Assembly (NCBI RefSeq): GCF_014805685.1
Contig: NC_060892.1
Location: 26,246,060 to 26,310,059, forward strand
Reading direction: 5' to 3'
From: Silurus meridionalis
Lineage: Eukaryota; Chordata; Actinopteri; Siluriformes; Siluridae
Length of the DNA stretch: 64,000 nucleotides
In this document: one piece after another, positions 48,142-61,199 of the stretch
Numbering within the stretch: position 1 is the stretch's first letter
Layout: each line of letters starts with the position of its first letter
Position numbers and translations under genes: made by a program
Notes under the pieces: generated by a model
The model's database searches: none
Seen by the model: only the letters and a program-made list of their open reading frames with translations
What the model was told of the DNA's origin: nothing

Positions 48142-48208
<67 letters not shown>
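48078..48208. repeat. Composite (GA)n(GT)n(GA)n microsatellite
   Basis: About 130 bp: GA-rich run, then an uninterrupted GT array at about 48146-48192, then GA again. Intergenic. Confidence 0.95.
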
Positions 48209-48559
48209 TGGCAACGTTCCAGCATCCTGCACCACCAACATTCCCACTGATCAGAGCAAATGGATAAAAACATGTCAGGTTACCATGGCAACTGGCAGGC
48301 AGGCGCAGAGTTGTGTGTGTTAGCCGTGTGTATGTGATTCTGGTGAAAGAAACTCTGCAGAGGAAGCCGGTTATAGGAGGATGAAGGAGTGGGAAAGAAT
48401 TGAACCTTCTGCTTCTAACTCACACACATCTACAGGAGGAACATAATCCAAATATTAACACTATTAATGTCTATTAGTCAAATGTGTATTATCACTATGA
48501 ATATATTTATTCCAATTAATTCATTTGTATTAAATTACTTTGTTTCTCATGCATCCACG

Positions 48560-48790
48560 TCGTTTTAATTCAATTCATTTCAGTTTTATTTCTATAACAC
48601 GTTCAACAATGGACATTGTCTCAAAGCAGCTTCACACAGATAAAATGGTTATAAAAGTTTCTTATAACTGTATGTTTATTATTAATTAGTGAGCCAGTGG
48701 TGACTGTGGTGAAGGAAAAACTCGCTGAGACTCCATGTGGAGGAAACCAACCTTGAGAGAAACCAGACTCAAAATAGAACCTCGTCCTCA
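48560..48790 (-). mobile_element. SINE-like interspersed repeat, inverted copy
   Basis: Plus strand shows AATTCAATTCATTTCAGTTT, ATGGACATTGTCTCAAAGCA and AGACTCCATGTGGAGGAAAC, the inverse of the tail module seen at 9.9 and 36.1 kb. Confidence 0.6.
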
Positions 48791-49539
48791 ACACCGAACG
48801 TCTGTTTGTTCCAGTTCCACAACTATCATCTAGTCTAAAATATCGACAGTATCTTCATAACAACTATAATCACTACTGAAACATAATAAAACCTTTTTAT
48901 TTTTAATTGTAAAATTTAAAGGTCTGAAGTCTAGAATGGTTTGTACACGTCTCAGGATTAATGTTCTGGACGTTGTGGTCATGTGGTCATCAAACCTCGA
49001 AGCACAAAAGGCAGAACGGTTTTATTATTGTTCTTTTATTTCTATATAGCGCTCCACTGACCTGTTTTTAATCGCTAGCAATTATTTCTTAATTAATGGA
49101 CACAATTTATCTCTGTAATGACACACATTTGCTTTCTCTTTTATTGATATTAGATTTATCTGTAGTGAAGTGTAGACGTACAGTGTAATTTCTATGAGTG
49201 GCAGTTCCACACTGATGATTGTTGCCCTGTAAGGAAATACAGCACTGTGGATACTGACAGTGTGTGTAAAGTTCATTCATTCTATGCAGGGGACATTTCT
49301 GCTGTTTACATAACAAAAATACGTCGACATTTGAACATCCTTCTGTGTGTTTTGGCCTTTTCTAACCCAGCTGATAGTGGTGGTGTGATTAATAGTTCCC
49401 TCCATCAATAAGCTGCACTAGTGGGAAAATGTTAGATCTATTATTACATTTAAGGGTTTTCTGGGAGAATATTTAAATGGTAAATTTGCTCAGATATCTG
49501 ATGCTTTGATCCAAGTAAATGAACTATTCTGACTTTCAG

Positions 49540-49645
49540 CTGGGGCTCAAGATCTTGCTTCAGGATCAAACCTTGGCAAGTTACAACCTTCTGATTAGAG
49601 CCCAAAGCCCAACCACTGAGCTATCACTCCTAATCAACAGAGGAA
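49540..49645. mobile_element. SINE-like remnant
   Basis: CAAGATCTTGCTTCAGGATC...ACAACCTTCTGATTAGAG...CAACCACTGAGCTATCAC matches the conserved module of the remnants at 30.0, 36.3 and 53.9 kb. Intergenic. Confidence 0.45.
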
Positions 49646-51635
49646 GGCTTTTCTTTGGAAAGGTCTGATGAATCATGTTTGGAGAAATAAAAACACAGCA
49701 CCATCTATCAGCTCTAATCTACAGCACTAAAGCAGGATAACGCCCTTCTTTTCTCACTGATGTACTTCTAGAGACTTGCCACTAGATGTCACTATGCACA
49801 CACTATTTCATTCCGAATGACTGCTTCACTAAACTCTGCTTTAACACCAAGTCTAATTTATAATAAGGACTGAAACTGCAGCTCCTCAGTCTACACTGTC
49901 AGATTTAGTTCTTAGGCCTTAAGCAGAAACTCTTAATTGTGATGTAGAGCTTTATAACTATTTCTTTAGTGGACTGGAATTCAAGTGAAACCTCTTCCAA
50001 ATGAAGAACTTCTAACTGTGCAAGAAACCCTTTAGGAACTGCCCAATCTGGCAACCTCCTCGAAACAATTCTCTAAAATACAAGGTTTGAGGTTTTTGGC
50101 CCTGGAGCACATATTTTGGCTCAGGCATTGATTCCTATTAATGACTTATGATACAATTAGTCTTAATTGAGGCCTGGATGTAATAACCAGCTTCTGTTAT
50201 TAATGGAAAGAAGCAACAACAGTCTAAAACTACTCTTATAGAAAAACATGGCTTACATTATCTGAATCTCTGACTTATGGTTTGATAAATTTTGTCCAAA
50301 AATATGTACTAAATTATTCCCAATAGTCTATTCTCTCTATTTCATAGAAAGCAAAAGAGCAGCAGCACCTGTACGTGTTGTTGTTTCTATCAGATTTCAG
50401 TCGTCACATAATGTGTTTCCGGGATCAAATGTCAGCAGAGTCGACGCTGCTGCCTTTTTTTTTAGCATAAACTCCATGTTGCTTAAAGCTGTTGCTGTAT
50501 TACCCAATCAGATTGCAACTTGCTTTCCTCGAGGCCAACTGGAATGCATCCAAACATGTCAGCATTTTTCACGTCCTTTGACTGAAAGGTCAGAGAGCGC
50601 ACTAGTCAGAGCTCACAACATGCATCTGTAACAAAACTGCACAATCTCACTTATATTCATGTGGATCTATTACACTTTTTATTTCCATCCCAGAGCAGAA
50701 GAACCTGATTTGGTCACCTGTACTTACAAGGACATTTACAATACGGATTTTTTTAAATAATCTGGACGTGGCGAGGAAAGGTCCAAACAGTTTGCACAAA
50801 TACATACAATTCGCCTTTATTTCAAACCCCACAGAAAAAAAGCACTGAAACCTTGAGGGGACTTTTTTATGAGGTTGATATCGATGCTTCTGCTGGAGAT
50901 GATGTATGCAGGAGGTGCAGCTGCGGCTACAGTGAAAGGAGACGTGTCGAAGTGTGTGTTAATTGGGTTTCTTGTTTTAGTGATGACATTCGTTCTCGCT
51001 GTTTACTGCATTTCTCTATAATATTGATGGTTTCTATAGAAGTGGCATCACAATGATGGCATTAAGAGGTGGATTGATTCAGATGTGAAGAGTTGAATTT
51101 GTTTATTAGATCATGCGTAGCTCGCTCTTGTATAGCTCGATTATATTTAGGTAATAATGCATAACAGGATTGTGTAAAACTAGATTATGCTTGATCATGT
51201 CTTCGAATGAGTATGAGCTGTGTTTTAAACCAGAATCACTCTGAATGTGTCTAAGGTTTTCTCTGAGAAGGCCACGAGGGGGCGCTAAAGCTGAAGCTCT
51301 CCTTTTAGCACCTGGGCGGATGAAAATAGCCTGAAAAATCCATCCACCCTGAAGTCCTCACACCCCGACACAAGGGGACAGGACAAACTGGACTAGGCAA
51401 TGAGAAGCTCTGGACACGGAATCATCTGATTTCGGCTGTGCTGAGATTTGAAGGATCTGACCAGGCTGCTGAGGCAGTGCAGCAGACACACAGAAGACGG
51501 AGAGGAGATCCAGAGTCACGTTGATGTGGTAGAGCATTTCAGAAAAGAAACAGAAGAAACCGCACCAGTTAAAGCCACAGCAACACGCGGACTGTACCTG
51601 GGGGACGCATTTCCACACTGCAGCGTAAAGATCCT

Positions 51636-51700
51636 CTTATTATTATTATTATTATTATTAATATTATTATTATTATTATTGTTGTTGTTGTTATTATTAT
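51636..51700. repeat. (TTA)n/(GTT)n trinucleotide repeat
   Basis: TTA trinucleotide array with a short GTT block. Intergenic. Confidence 0.95.
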
Positions 51701-51959
51701 GATATCTTTTGCATGCACACATCTCGTCTTGGCACCTTTTAAATCATTTCCAATGAAATTCCTTTCCCATGCCACACCTGCAGATTTTGCGCTTTATGTT
51801 CTCCTCCGTGATGTTCTCAGTTCCAGCTGTGCAGCTCTGCATGTGGATATTTGTTAAGCTGAAAGAACAACAACAAAGCAATAGTTAGTCTTATTTCTCA
51901 TATTTCGATTTCGCATGTCCGTGAAAAGGATTTTTTTGTTTGTCCAGATTGAAAAAATG

Positions 51960-52270
51960 CGCCCAGATGCGATGATGCAGATGCGCGCGCGCGCGCGCAC
52001 ACGCGGATGAGCTCAGGGCCTTATAATAAAACAGACGAGGTTTTTTTTTCTTTCGCGATTTATATCATTTGATTTCCTGATTTAAATGCGTGCATCCTGC
52101 ACAACCAGGGGCCAGTAATACAACCGATCCACCGCGGTATATTGGGATTATTATTATTATTTTGCGGTGTGCAGGATGGAATAACGGCGCGCGGGCGTTT
52201 GCTTTTGCGCGTAATGCGCGTAATGCACGCAATCCGCGGACACGCGCGTCTCCGATGTGAACGAGCATGT
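51960..52270. promoter_or_regulatory. CpG-rich patch with a (CG)n run
   Basis: Unlike its AT-rich surroundings, this stretch holds many CpGs, including alternating GCGCGCGCGCGCGCGC at about 51984-51999 and GGCGCGCGGGCG, GCGCGTAATGCGCG and GGACACGCGCG at 52185-52250. It could be a promoter CpG island, possibly for the PALM 5' exon 11 kb downstream, but no exon with a good donor was identified. Confidence 0.3.
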
Positions 52271-54094
52271 TCGCAAGATGAACAGGTTTCATGATGTGAA
52301 GTGTCTCTTCAGTATCAAGTATCTCCTCATGATTCTATCAGCATGGTCATGGCTGCCTTGGTGCAGGCGTGTCCCTCTATACTGTCTGCACAGTTACAGT
52401 GGGGACAATGTCATCCCACCTTCTGCAAAAGATTGGACGAAAATTTAAATAAATCTGCTGGTTAAACTTGGAAAGTGCACAGACCTTCAATATTCCATAC
52501 CATAAAGTGAAGCGAGAGCTGCAGTTTGCAACCTGCACATGATCTGTGTGGTCTATTGTTGGCCAAATAACTGTGAGGCTCTGAGGAAGCAGCAGGGAAA
52601 TCAGACACAACGTTGAGTGTTCCCATGGCTAATGGGGAGGCATGCGCTATCTGATATGGGCAGGGCTTTTGCTGAGATTCCTGAAGCAACTGTTCGAGGG
52701 TAAAAGTGTTTGGCCTTTCACACAGACGCTCACACAGTCTCTCGTCTGCTATATTAGTGGAGATTCTCTACAGGCTTCTGCAATCTCCCCGAGGGACTCA
52801 CAATGCCGTCTTGGAGGGAAACTTGCTGTAGAACCTTGTGTTTTCATTTAAAAAAAAGCTCTGTGAGATTGGACTTATGTTCTGACATTATAGAGTTGAG
52901 ATGATGTTCATTACTCCACGTGACAGCCTTGTGTGAGTCACTGAGCCTAAGTGCTGTTAAACATATCTCGGTCCGATCCACATTGATTTTGCTTTGAAAC
53001 TTCAAGGCAATACCTCGCCTGTGTTTTTACTCTCAGTTGAAAGCCTCTTCCTCTCTTTCTGCTCAGGAGCACTTTGACTTATGACCGTTAAATGCTTTCT
53101 ATATGAGAACAATGAGACTGGTTACTTTATGTAAACACATTAAATACAAAGTGAATTAAACACACGTGTGTTTATTGCGGTTCTTAAAGAGAACGCTCAG
53201 AACAACATCAAACTCGCACTGAACCAAAAGCACTAATAATGGAAGCTAATGACCAGTAAACAGCAACTACTGAGCAGGATGGATGTCTAAAAACATCTTT
53301 TAACAGAGAATCGTGTGAGAAAACACACGTCGTTTAGGTTTGTTTAACAGCTCGAAGCAATTCAGCGACGTGTTTTTTGAACTTCTAAATGCAAGATGTT
53401 CATCTTCTATTGATGCTTTTATCACTTCTGATTTTAGACCAACACAATTACAGCCTGGGTGATGTCATGTATTTGTCCTCTGTTTAACTCTTTTTTATTG
53501 TCCAAGCGAATGATTTAGAGTCATTTCTTTCCCATTAGTTGAGTTGATGGCGATCCCGTGTTTCCCTGCTCGTGCTTTGTGACTCGTTTTTTTGGACAGT
53601 TTGTGGGTGAGGTCTCCATAGAAACTGACAGCATTCTTCCACTTCAGTGGGCAGTTTTGTGACAAATCCCTCTGAAAGGGCACTTAACTGAAAAGCAAAA
53701 CAAAAAAATGTCAAGTTCAGCATGCTCTCTACATATTAGTGCTCACACATTTACAAAGACACGCTCGTGTGTGAAAAATGAAAAACTCGGAAAGTAGCTT
53801 TTGTGGGTTGTAAAGGAGATAAAACAACCTGCTGTTTTAGGAAGAATTCTTTATCTGTCACAAGTACAGAAATGCTGTTCTTTGATTCGAATATCAACGT
53901 TCGCTAGTAAATTGGGGTGAGCCGTGAAAGATACCTGTAGAAGATAGGATTAAAGATCCAAGAGAGGGGGTTCAGTGGTGCATGAACTCACAACCTTCTG
54001 ATCAGTAACCATTAAGCACTAATTCAACTTTGTACTGTTACATATTTAATCATGTAACATTTAGTTTACTTTTACTACAATTATACATCTCCAA

Positions 54095-54590
54095 GTGCCG
54101 GTTTTGGTGAGCCTGTGCTCACTGTAGCCTCAGATTTCTGAAACATCATGTGGTCTTCTGCATGAAGCCCATCAGCTTTGAGGTTCTGTGAAATGTGTCA
54201 TCTGGGATACTTTTCTGCTCACCATGGTTGTAAAGAATGCTAAAGAACTACGACAGGCCTCCTCTCTGCTCCAGCCAGTCCACAGTCCTCCTGTCTGCTC
54301 CATCCAGTCCACAGTCCTCCTGTCTGCTCCAGCCAGTCCACAGTCCTCCTGTCTGCTCCAGCCAGTCCACAGGCCTCCTGTCTGCTCCAGCCAGTCCACA
54401 GTCCTCCTGTCTGCTCCAGCCCTCCTCTCTGCTCCAGCCAGTCCACAGTCCTCCTGTCTGCTCCAGCCAGCCCACAGGCCTCCTCTCTGCTCCAGCCAGT
54501 CTGGCTTTTCCTCAGCACGAATGGTAGATGCATGAACATGCAGGTGTACAGCTGTTCCCAATAAAGTGGACGGTGAGTGTATGTAGGTTA
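54095..54590 (-). mobile_element. DNA-transposon-like repeat carrying an internal minisatellite
   Basis: Right end CAATAAAGTGGACGGTGAGTG and internal GGTGAGCCTGTGCTCACTGT and TGTGGTCTTCTGCATGAAGC match a common fish interspersed repeat whose termini read ...AATAAAGTGG(C/A)CGGTGAGTG. Its middle is replaced by a 29-bp tandem array. No intact transposase frame. The strand assignment is arbitrary. Confidence 0.5.
54257..54500. repeat. 29-bp minisatellite, about nine copies
   Basis: Unit TCCTCCTGTCTGCTCCAGCC followed by AGTCCACAG. About nine copies, one truncated by 9 bp at about 54420; variants TCTCTGC and GGCCTCC recur. It gives artificial repetitive open frames on both strands. Confidence 0.95.
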
Positions 54591-55984
54591 CAGTGAAGCC
54601 AGAAACTAAAATGAGGCCAGTGTACGGAGTTAAAGAAAAATTCCACGACCCTGAAAACATCAATGTTTCTTTTAGATTTCAGAAGCTTCATTAGATAAGT
54701 ATAATAAAGGAGTGATGTATAACATGCAGGGAAATGAGCTCAATCTTCATGATCTTTTATTTGTAATGGTTTCATATCTCAGCCCAGACATCATGGTTGA
54801 CTTCTCCCAGAGACAGCATGGGTTTTCATGGTCTAGTTTCTTAATCAGAAGGGGAATATATGACTGTGTTTGGTCTTTGCTTTACTTTGTGTGCTGGGAC
54901 ACAGGGTCACTTTGTAATGTGGAGCTTAAGGGCATGTGCAGTCTTTAACAGGGGTATAAACCAGCGGGTGGGGTGTGTTTTCATCGATGCCCCAGGGTGA
55001 GTTTGTTATTGCCTTTTGCAGTCATAATGACTCCTGAATGCTGGATGTGACAAAAAACACAAGTCTTACTGAAAACTTCTCTGACACTGTGTGATTAAGG
55101 TCAAGGTTCTGCTGTTGCACGTAAACGAACGGTGATCACCGACACAAGTCGCTAGAAAATCACTAGTAATGAAAATAGTTCTTGTATGTTACTGATGAGA
55201 AACGTGGGCACAGAGTCATGTGACATTCTCTTCTCTATTGACTGATAATGAATGATTCAGGATGCAGTGCATGTGATTGGCCTTTGGGGTTTTGTGCATT
55301 CATGTGTAAAGAGTGAATGATTGTCTTTTAAATCATTTATTATAAATATAAATTGATTTATGTTAATGTATTTTTTATTACTCGTATTAATACTCTTTTA
55401 ATCGTTAAATCATTTTAACAAGTTGTGATAGAGATGATGTCCTAATTATTAATATTTTAAACAATGACACGATAAAATATAGTTTCAGTTTAGATTTTTA
55501 ATTCATCTGACCCAAGCTGCCCAATACACCCAATGCTAAACACACACATGCACCAAACTAGGAATCAGTTCCAGCAGCGTGTAGCCTCTGTTTACTCAAT
55601 TCACACCTCACGTGGTTCATATGAAGTACACGACGGCACGACATGATGTTTTATTATTAGAAGGAGAAATGATGTGTGAATGAAACCTGGGGAATGGGGA
55701 GAGTGGAGGTCTGAGGTGTGAATACGACACTGTGAGGCTCAGTGAGAATATCTCACTCCTGCTCACATCGCTGCCGTATGGAAGATCATTTTGCCGAATT
55801 ACGACACGTTTAAATACATTTCACTTTCCGTATTATATTAATTTCACAATTTAAACATTTTCTAGTGCATCAATATCACCCAAATAATGACAAAGCAAAC
55901 AAACAAATGAATAAAAATGAATCCTGAATCATCTTTGGTGTATATGAAGGTCTTAAGGCTGTAAAAATATTGCTGTTTATTCAT

Positions 55985-56495
55985 CACCGTCTTCTGGCAT
56001 CACACCACAGGAACCATGAGTGAAGCCAGCAGCAGATATGGCTATAGATTTTGCCAGGAAGAAAAAAGCCAACCTGCTTTGTTGTGGAAGGAGCAAAAAT
56101 GTTCAAAAGAGCACATTGATCAGTGCCATGGAAACAAATTTACTGTTGGACCACCGATTACAGGAGCTGGCAGCAGACACGGGTCAGAAGAAAGAACCCT
56201 GAGCAGAACGGCAACAGCGCATTGAAGTCCAGAGCTTAGGAGAGTATAGTAAAGCTGTCTCACATACAGAGAAAAGCTCTGATGTGCTTTTAGTGTCTGA
56301 ATTCTCATTCTCTTTAGTCTCATTCTTCTCTTCAACTTGAGGCCCAGTTTGGCAGATGATGCTGTCAGCTTGACGTCAAAGCAGAACGCTGGAGTCACAC
56401 TGAATGCACTACAGGATGATATTAAAGCTGTTTTTGATGAAACTCCACTTCAATCTTCTGACATTTCAGTTGTAGAACCACGCAGCTCGTTTTAG
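55985..56495 (+). pseudogene. Coding-like but broken stretch, unidentified
   Basis: Three consecutive reading-frame segments look protein-like: 56020-56199 (ARKKKANLLCCGRSKNVQ, ISAMETNLLLDHRLQELAAD), then a shift to a Glu/Arg-rich frame (AERQQRIEVQSLGEYSKA) and later NLRPSLADDAVSLTSKQNAG...DDIKAVFDETPLQSSDIS ending at TAG 56492-56494. No introns separate them. This is what a frameshifted processed pseudogene of a coiled-coil protein would look like, but the parent was not recognised and chance cannot be excluded. Confidence 0.3.
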
Positions 56496-58225
56496 ACGTG
56501 TGACAAAAACAAACAAAAGGTTCTAGTGGCAGAATTGTGGTCTATGAAACAGGCAAACACGGTTAACTGCACTAGCTGGCTAGTAATAGCTAGCATTAAC
56601 ATTAGCTAAATTCTACCATCTGCATATTTTTGCTTAATTTATATTATAAACAGGTTGAGGGTGGGGGCGTCGATGTACAACCAAATCCTCTAATGTCACT
56701 TCCAGGATTATGCTCAGAGACCACGTTTTCCCATCAGCCACTGCATCCTCACATGTCATGTCACATGATCTTCATACCTGATTCACATTAACTGTTAATT
56801 AGCACTTGTATATGAGCTCGCCTTTACAAACGAAACAGCAGTTCTTTTTTCTTTTCCTTTTTATTAATCATTTACACACGTATGCTGCTAAAACCAACAT
56901 CTACATCCGTCCTCTGCTTCAGCACATGAACTTTTCATCTTATAACTTGGATGTAGCAAATGTGCAAAAGTGCTCTCGACTCCTTTTTGGGAGAAAATGT
57001 CACATGACTTCTTGTTCATTGTGACATTTGGAGGAACATTTGTACGATCGCAATTTTTTCCACAATGTAATGCAGATGTGCTCCAGTTGTGCGGCTCTGA
57101 AGGCCAGCATCGTTCTGCGAGTTTCCTGCTTATCGTCACCTGCAGTTCCAGTGAACGATTTGCGAATAATTCTGTGAAACAAGTCCACTGAAAACAACTG
57201 TCATTTCCCACTTCTCATGAATCAGCTGCTGTTTGAGTGGAGCTGTTCTTTATACACTGTAGATGTGGAATACACTCGAGGCCACATTTTCAAGCCGGCA
57301 CACAACAGGGGGATCAGATGGGTGGTGCTTTCAGTGTCCTAGCACCATGTTGCTGTTAATGAGGCTGTTTAAAACGCTGAACCAGTTCTTGTAAAACATA
57401 AAGACAAAAACACTGACTGTGTGACGGTTCCTGCTGTGATTTAAGATCTCAGAAGCCTACGTCTTGTCTCATGCATCGGACATTTAACACAGACAAGATG
57501 CAGGACATATTCACACACGTGAAAGCGATTATGTCCGATTACCAGTGATTGATTGCGATTGATATTTGGCACAATTTCAATTTAATTTATGATTGCACCA
57601 GAAATGTGGGGATCTTCAAAGCCAGACGTCGTTACTCAGCCCTGCTACCCATCAGACGCCCCCCAGACGAGTCGTCTCGCTTAAATATGCTCCAGGCAGC
57701 AAAAAAAAATGCAGGGAAGAAATAAGAAGGTTACGCTTAGATTGGCCGGCCAGCTCAAGTCATTCACAATGCAGTGTAAAAACATCTGTTTTAGATCAGT
57801 TCTTTTTATTCATTTTACAGAGTGGAGAAATACCTGGCATTCCTGCATTTCCTGCTTTTGACAAAACAGACCAACAATGGGAAGTTAATTGGTGTAAGAT
57901 GTGATTTATTACTGAAGAAAACCCCGTGTTTAGTGTTAGAAATCAATGCCATTAAACTAAATATATTTTTTTGTTGATGAATAGTTCCAGATGGACCGAT
58001 TTTACCTCCGAGCCTCTGGGGTCATTCACTCGACTGGCCCGTGAAACGTGGTCAACCTTCCACAAATGGAGGAACTAATTCCACTGCTGGAGGTCCTAGT
58101 TCCTAGTTCCTAGTAATAGCTTTAAACGCATTACTAACCAACATATTCATGCCGTTGAATTATTTATCCCCTGAAAACAATACTCTTCATTTCTTTGTTT
58201 TTTAATTACAGTTACTTATGATGTA

Positions 58226-58700
58226 AGAAAACAAGTGATTTGTGATAGAAGAGTATCTGTGAGAGTGAAAGGGAAAGTTTATAGGACTGTGGTGAGATCT
58301 GAGATGTTGTATGGATTAGAGACAGTGGCATTGAGTAAAAGACAGGAGGTGGAGCTGGAGGTAGCAGAGCTGAAGATGTTGAGGTTTTCGTTGGGAGTGA
58401 CGACGATGGACAGGATTAGAAATGAGTTTATTAGAAGGACAGCGCATGTAGGACGTTTTGGAGACAAGGTGAGGGAGGTGAGATTGAGATGGTTTGGACA
58501 TGTGCAGAGGAGGGACATGGGGTATATCAGTAGGAGAATGCTGAGGATGGAGCCACCAGGAAGGAGGAAAAGAGGAAGACCAAGGAGGAGGTTTATGGAT
58601 GTGGTGAGGGAAGACATGCAGGTAGTTGGTTTGAAAGAGGCAGATGTAGAGGACAGGGTGGTATGGAGACGGATGATCCACTGTGGCGCCCCCTAACAGG
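58226..58700 (+). mobile_element. 5'-truncated LINE, C-terminal end of ORF2
   Basis: Open frame 58235-58696 encodes 153 residues typical of the C terminus of fish non-LTR retrotransposon ORF2: VRSEMLYGLETVALSKRQ, KMLRFSLGVTTMDRIRNE, RLRWFGHVQRRDMGYISR, PGRRKRGRPRRRFMDVVRED. Upstream reverse-transcriptase and endonuclease domains are absent. The clade (RTE-like or related) was not verified. A 70-bp fragment of the same element is at 25.77 kb. Confidence 0.85.
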
Positions 58701-61199
58701 AGCACAGTTCCCGATGTACACAGGATGATATTTTTGGTACCCTATGAAGCTCCCTGTGACTGTGCATGCAGTCTATTATAATCATGCTGTTTTGGGGATG
58801 AGCTCATTTTGAGATATATCTTAGAGTTCAATCTGTTTTGGTACAGTAGACTTTCAACAATTCCATACTCCTAATAAGTTCTTATAGAAATATTCTAGCG
58901 CACTGTGAAGCTCCAACACAATAAGGCTGAATTTGTTACCGGGAGCATCTTACAATTCAGGTGTAAAGAGTTTTATGGGTCATGAGAATTTGATTACATC
59001 ATGATCTGCTGGGTGTAAAAACATTTATAAAGGTTTATTACTCTGCTGGTTAGATCTTTATTACCCAGGAGAATATTTTATAGGCTTAACTATATTAATG
59101 CCCTGATGACAAAGCGATCTGAAACTCGCTGACATGGTTTGTGCAGCTGGAGGAAATAGCAATCAAATGTTCATATGCAGAGCTAATCAATGCAGGTGAT
59201 TCTGGCATCATGACGTATCTTCTGCTGAACACTCTGCTTCTCTTCCTAATACTCAACATGACTCATATCTTGTACATGGTGTACGGATTGCAAAGGTGTG
59301 AAATGGAGAGAAAGTGAGAGTAGGTCCTTAATATATATTGAATACATGGGGTTTATCTGCAATCTGTAAACTACATCTGCTACACAAATCTGTATTTAGA
59401 GTTAAATCCAAAGCGTTTGGATCTGACAGTTCCTCAACCTCAGCTACATCACTCAAGGTCATAATTCCTTACGAGAGTGGGTTTTTTTTCTCCAAATTGT
59501 GAACAGAGTACTAGCCTTCTTTACACCATTGTAACCCTGACCAGGCAGGTACTAAGGATGCACTATACGTCCATGGACTTTCTTCATCCTGTGAGCTTCA
59601 TATCTGACCTGTTACTTGTGTTAATTATCATTTTTTGTATCTCTTAGACTTTGCGTCATGAAGATGTCGGTGAACATATAAAACAAGAAAAAACATAAAA
59701 CTTAATGTATATAATCTTAATGTCTTTTAAAATAATCCGTGTACAAATACAGATTCGATAAAAAAATAGTTATTTTAGGAAACATCTAAAAAAAACTCAT
59801 TGTATTGTGAGGACTGAATGACCGGATCAGCAGCCAGAACATTTTTTTTTTGCTTATGGGTCTTCACTCTGTGGTGGTACTGCAGGGGGTCCGATAATTA
59901 ATGTTAAATCACAAATAATCTTTTGTTAAAAAAAAAAAAAACACGGGTGTAATAGGACTGGTTTATTATCAGTGGCTACGTCGGACACATTTTGTGTCAG
60001 GGGTCCCTGCCCCATGTCTCTATCACCCGAGGGGTCTTTGACCTGAGAAATAACCCTAGACCCCTGCTTTAGCTAATAAGCATTTGAAAGCCAGGAATGT
60101 GTGTTTGCTGATAGACATATGATCTCCGAACCTGCAGCTGTTTGTGTCTTTAATCTGTCCAAGATGCGGAGTACACCCATGAGCCACGTTGTGTAACAGC
60201 AATGTTGATCTTCTAACCCTGAACGTATCAGTGCAGAAATTCAGACACACCATGTTTCCTCAGACAATTTTTTTCTGCTGCAGAGCAGTGTGTTATTTCG
60301 ACGCAGTGTTTTGTGCTGCATCCTGTCGTGTCACGCCGGCTGGAGCGAGCAGTGAAAGGTGCTGAGTGTGCACAAGCTTATGTAATGCACCAGGAGCTAC
60401 AAACATGATCTTGGCCTGGCATTTTGCTGCTAGTTGACACCTTATTAAACACGAATCAGGGGCTGTTCGATTGCAGAGCCGAGTTTCCTCCTGTAGAAAA
60501 AGAGCGATGCACAATCATCTACTCTCTGCTTTTTAAAAAGGAGGACCTGCTCACGGCATTGCCAGAATAGCAGTGTGATGCCTCAATCCTCCCCAAACTC
60601 ATTCACTTCTTTCTCCTGTTTGTACAAGTGGTGTGTGTTATATGTTGGAGGGTTGAGGGAGTGTGTTTGGGGGAGTGATTATGATGGGAAACACATGTCA
60701 GACTGCAGGGTGTCATAGGCTGGGGCATCCACACATTCCTCTACTCCCTCATGACCCTCATGAGATCTCAATTCTCCTCATCTTTCAAACATTTCTCTTT
60801 CTGCATTGGTGCGTCCATCAGAGCGACTCTGGAGGCGTTTAAGCACATTTAAAGACAGAAGATGGTGGAGGGATGTGGGATGTGTAATATATTTGGAACT
60901 TTTAAGTGTTTCTGATTGAAATTAAGTTCATTTTAGTGAAAAGTCCAAGACCAAAAAAATGCTCCTCTTCCACAGATGGATGTGGACCTCGTCCAAACCT
61001 TAGCTGAACAAATTCTTCTAAAAAGCCGTGTCATTTTAATATTCAAATCTTTGAATCTGATATCATTGGACACAAAATAGAGCCATTAAGGAGAAACATC
61101 TCAGAAAAGAAAAAAGAAGGAAAAAAAGATTGTTGCGAAGATTCTTTGAAGGATCTTCGTGTCTTCGGTTCTAAAAGGTTCATCTTAGCAAGTTACACT

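Noticed and set aside
54172..54663. 163- and 115-residue repetitive open frames (Trp/Gly or Ser/Pro repeats)
   Set aside because: Translation of a 29-bp minisatellite in both directions.
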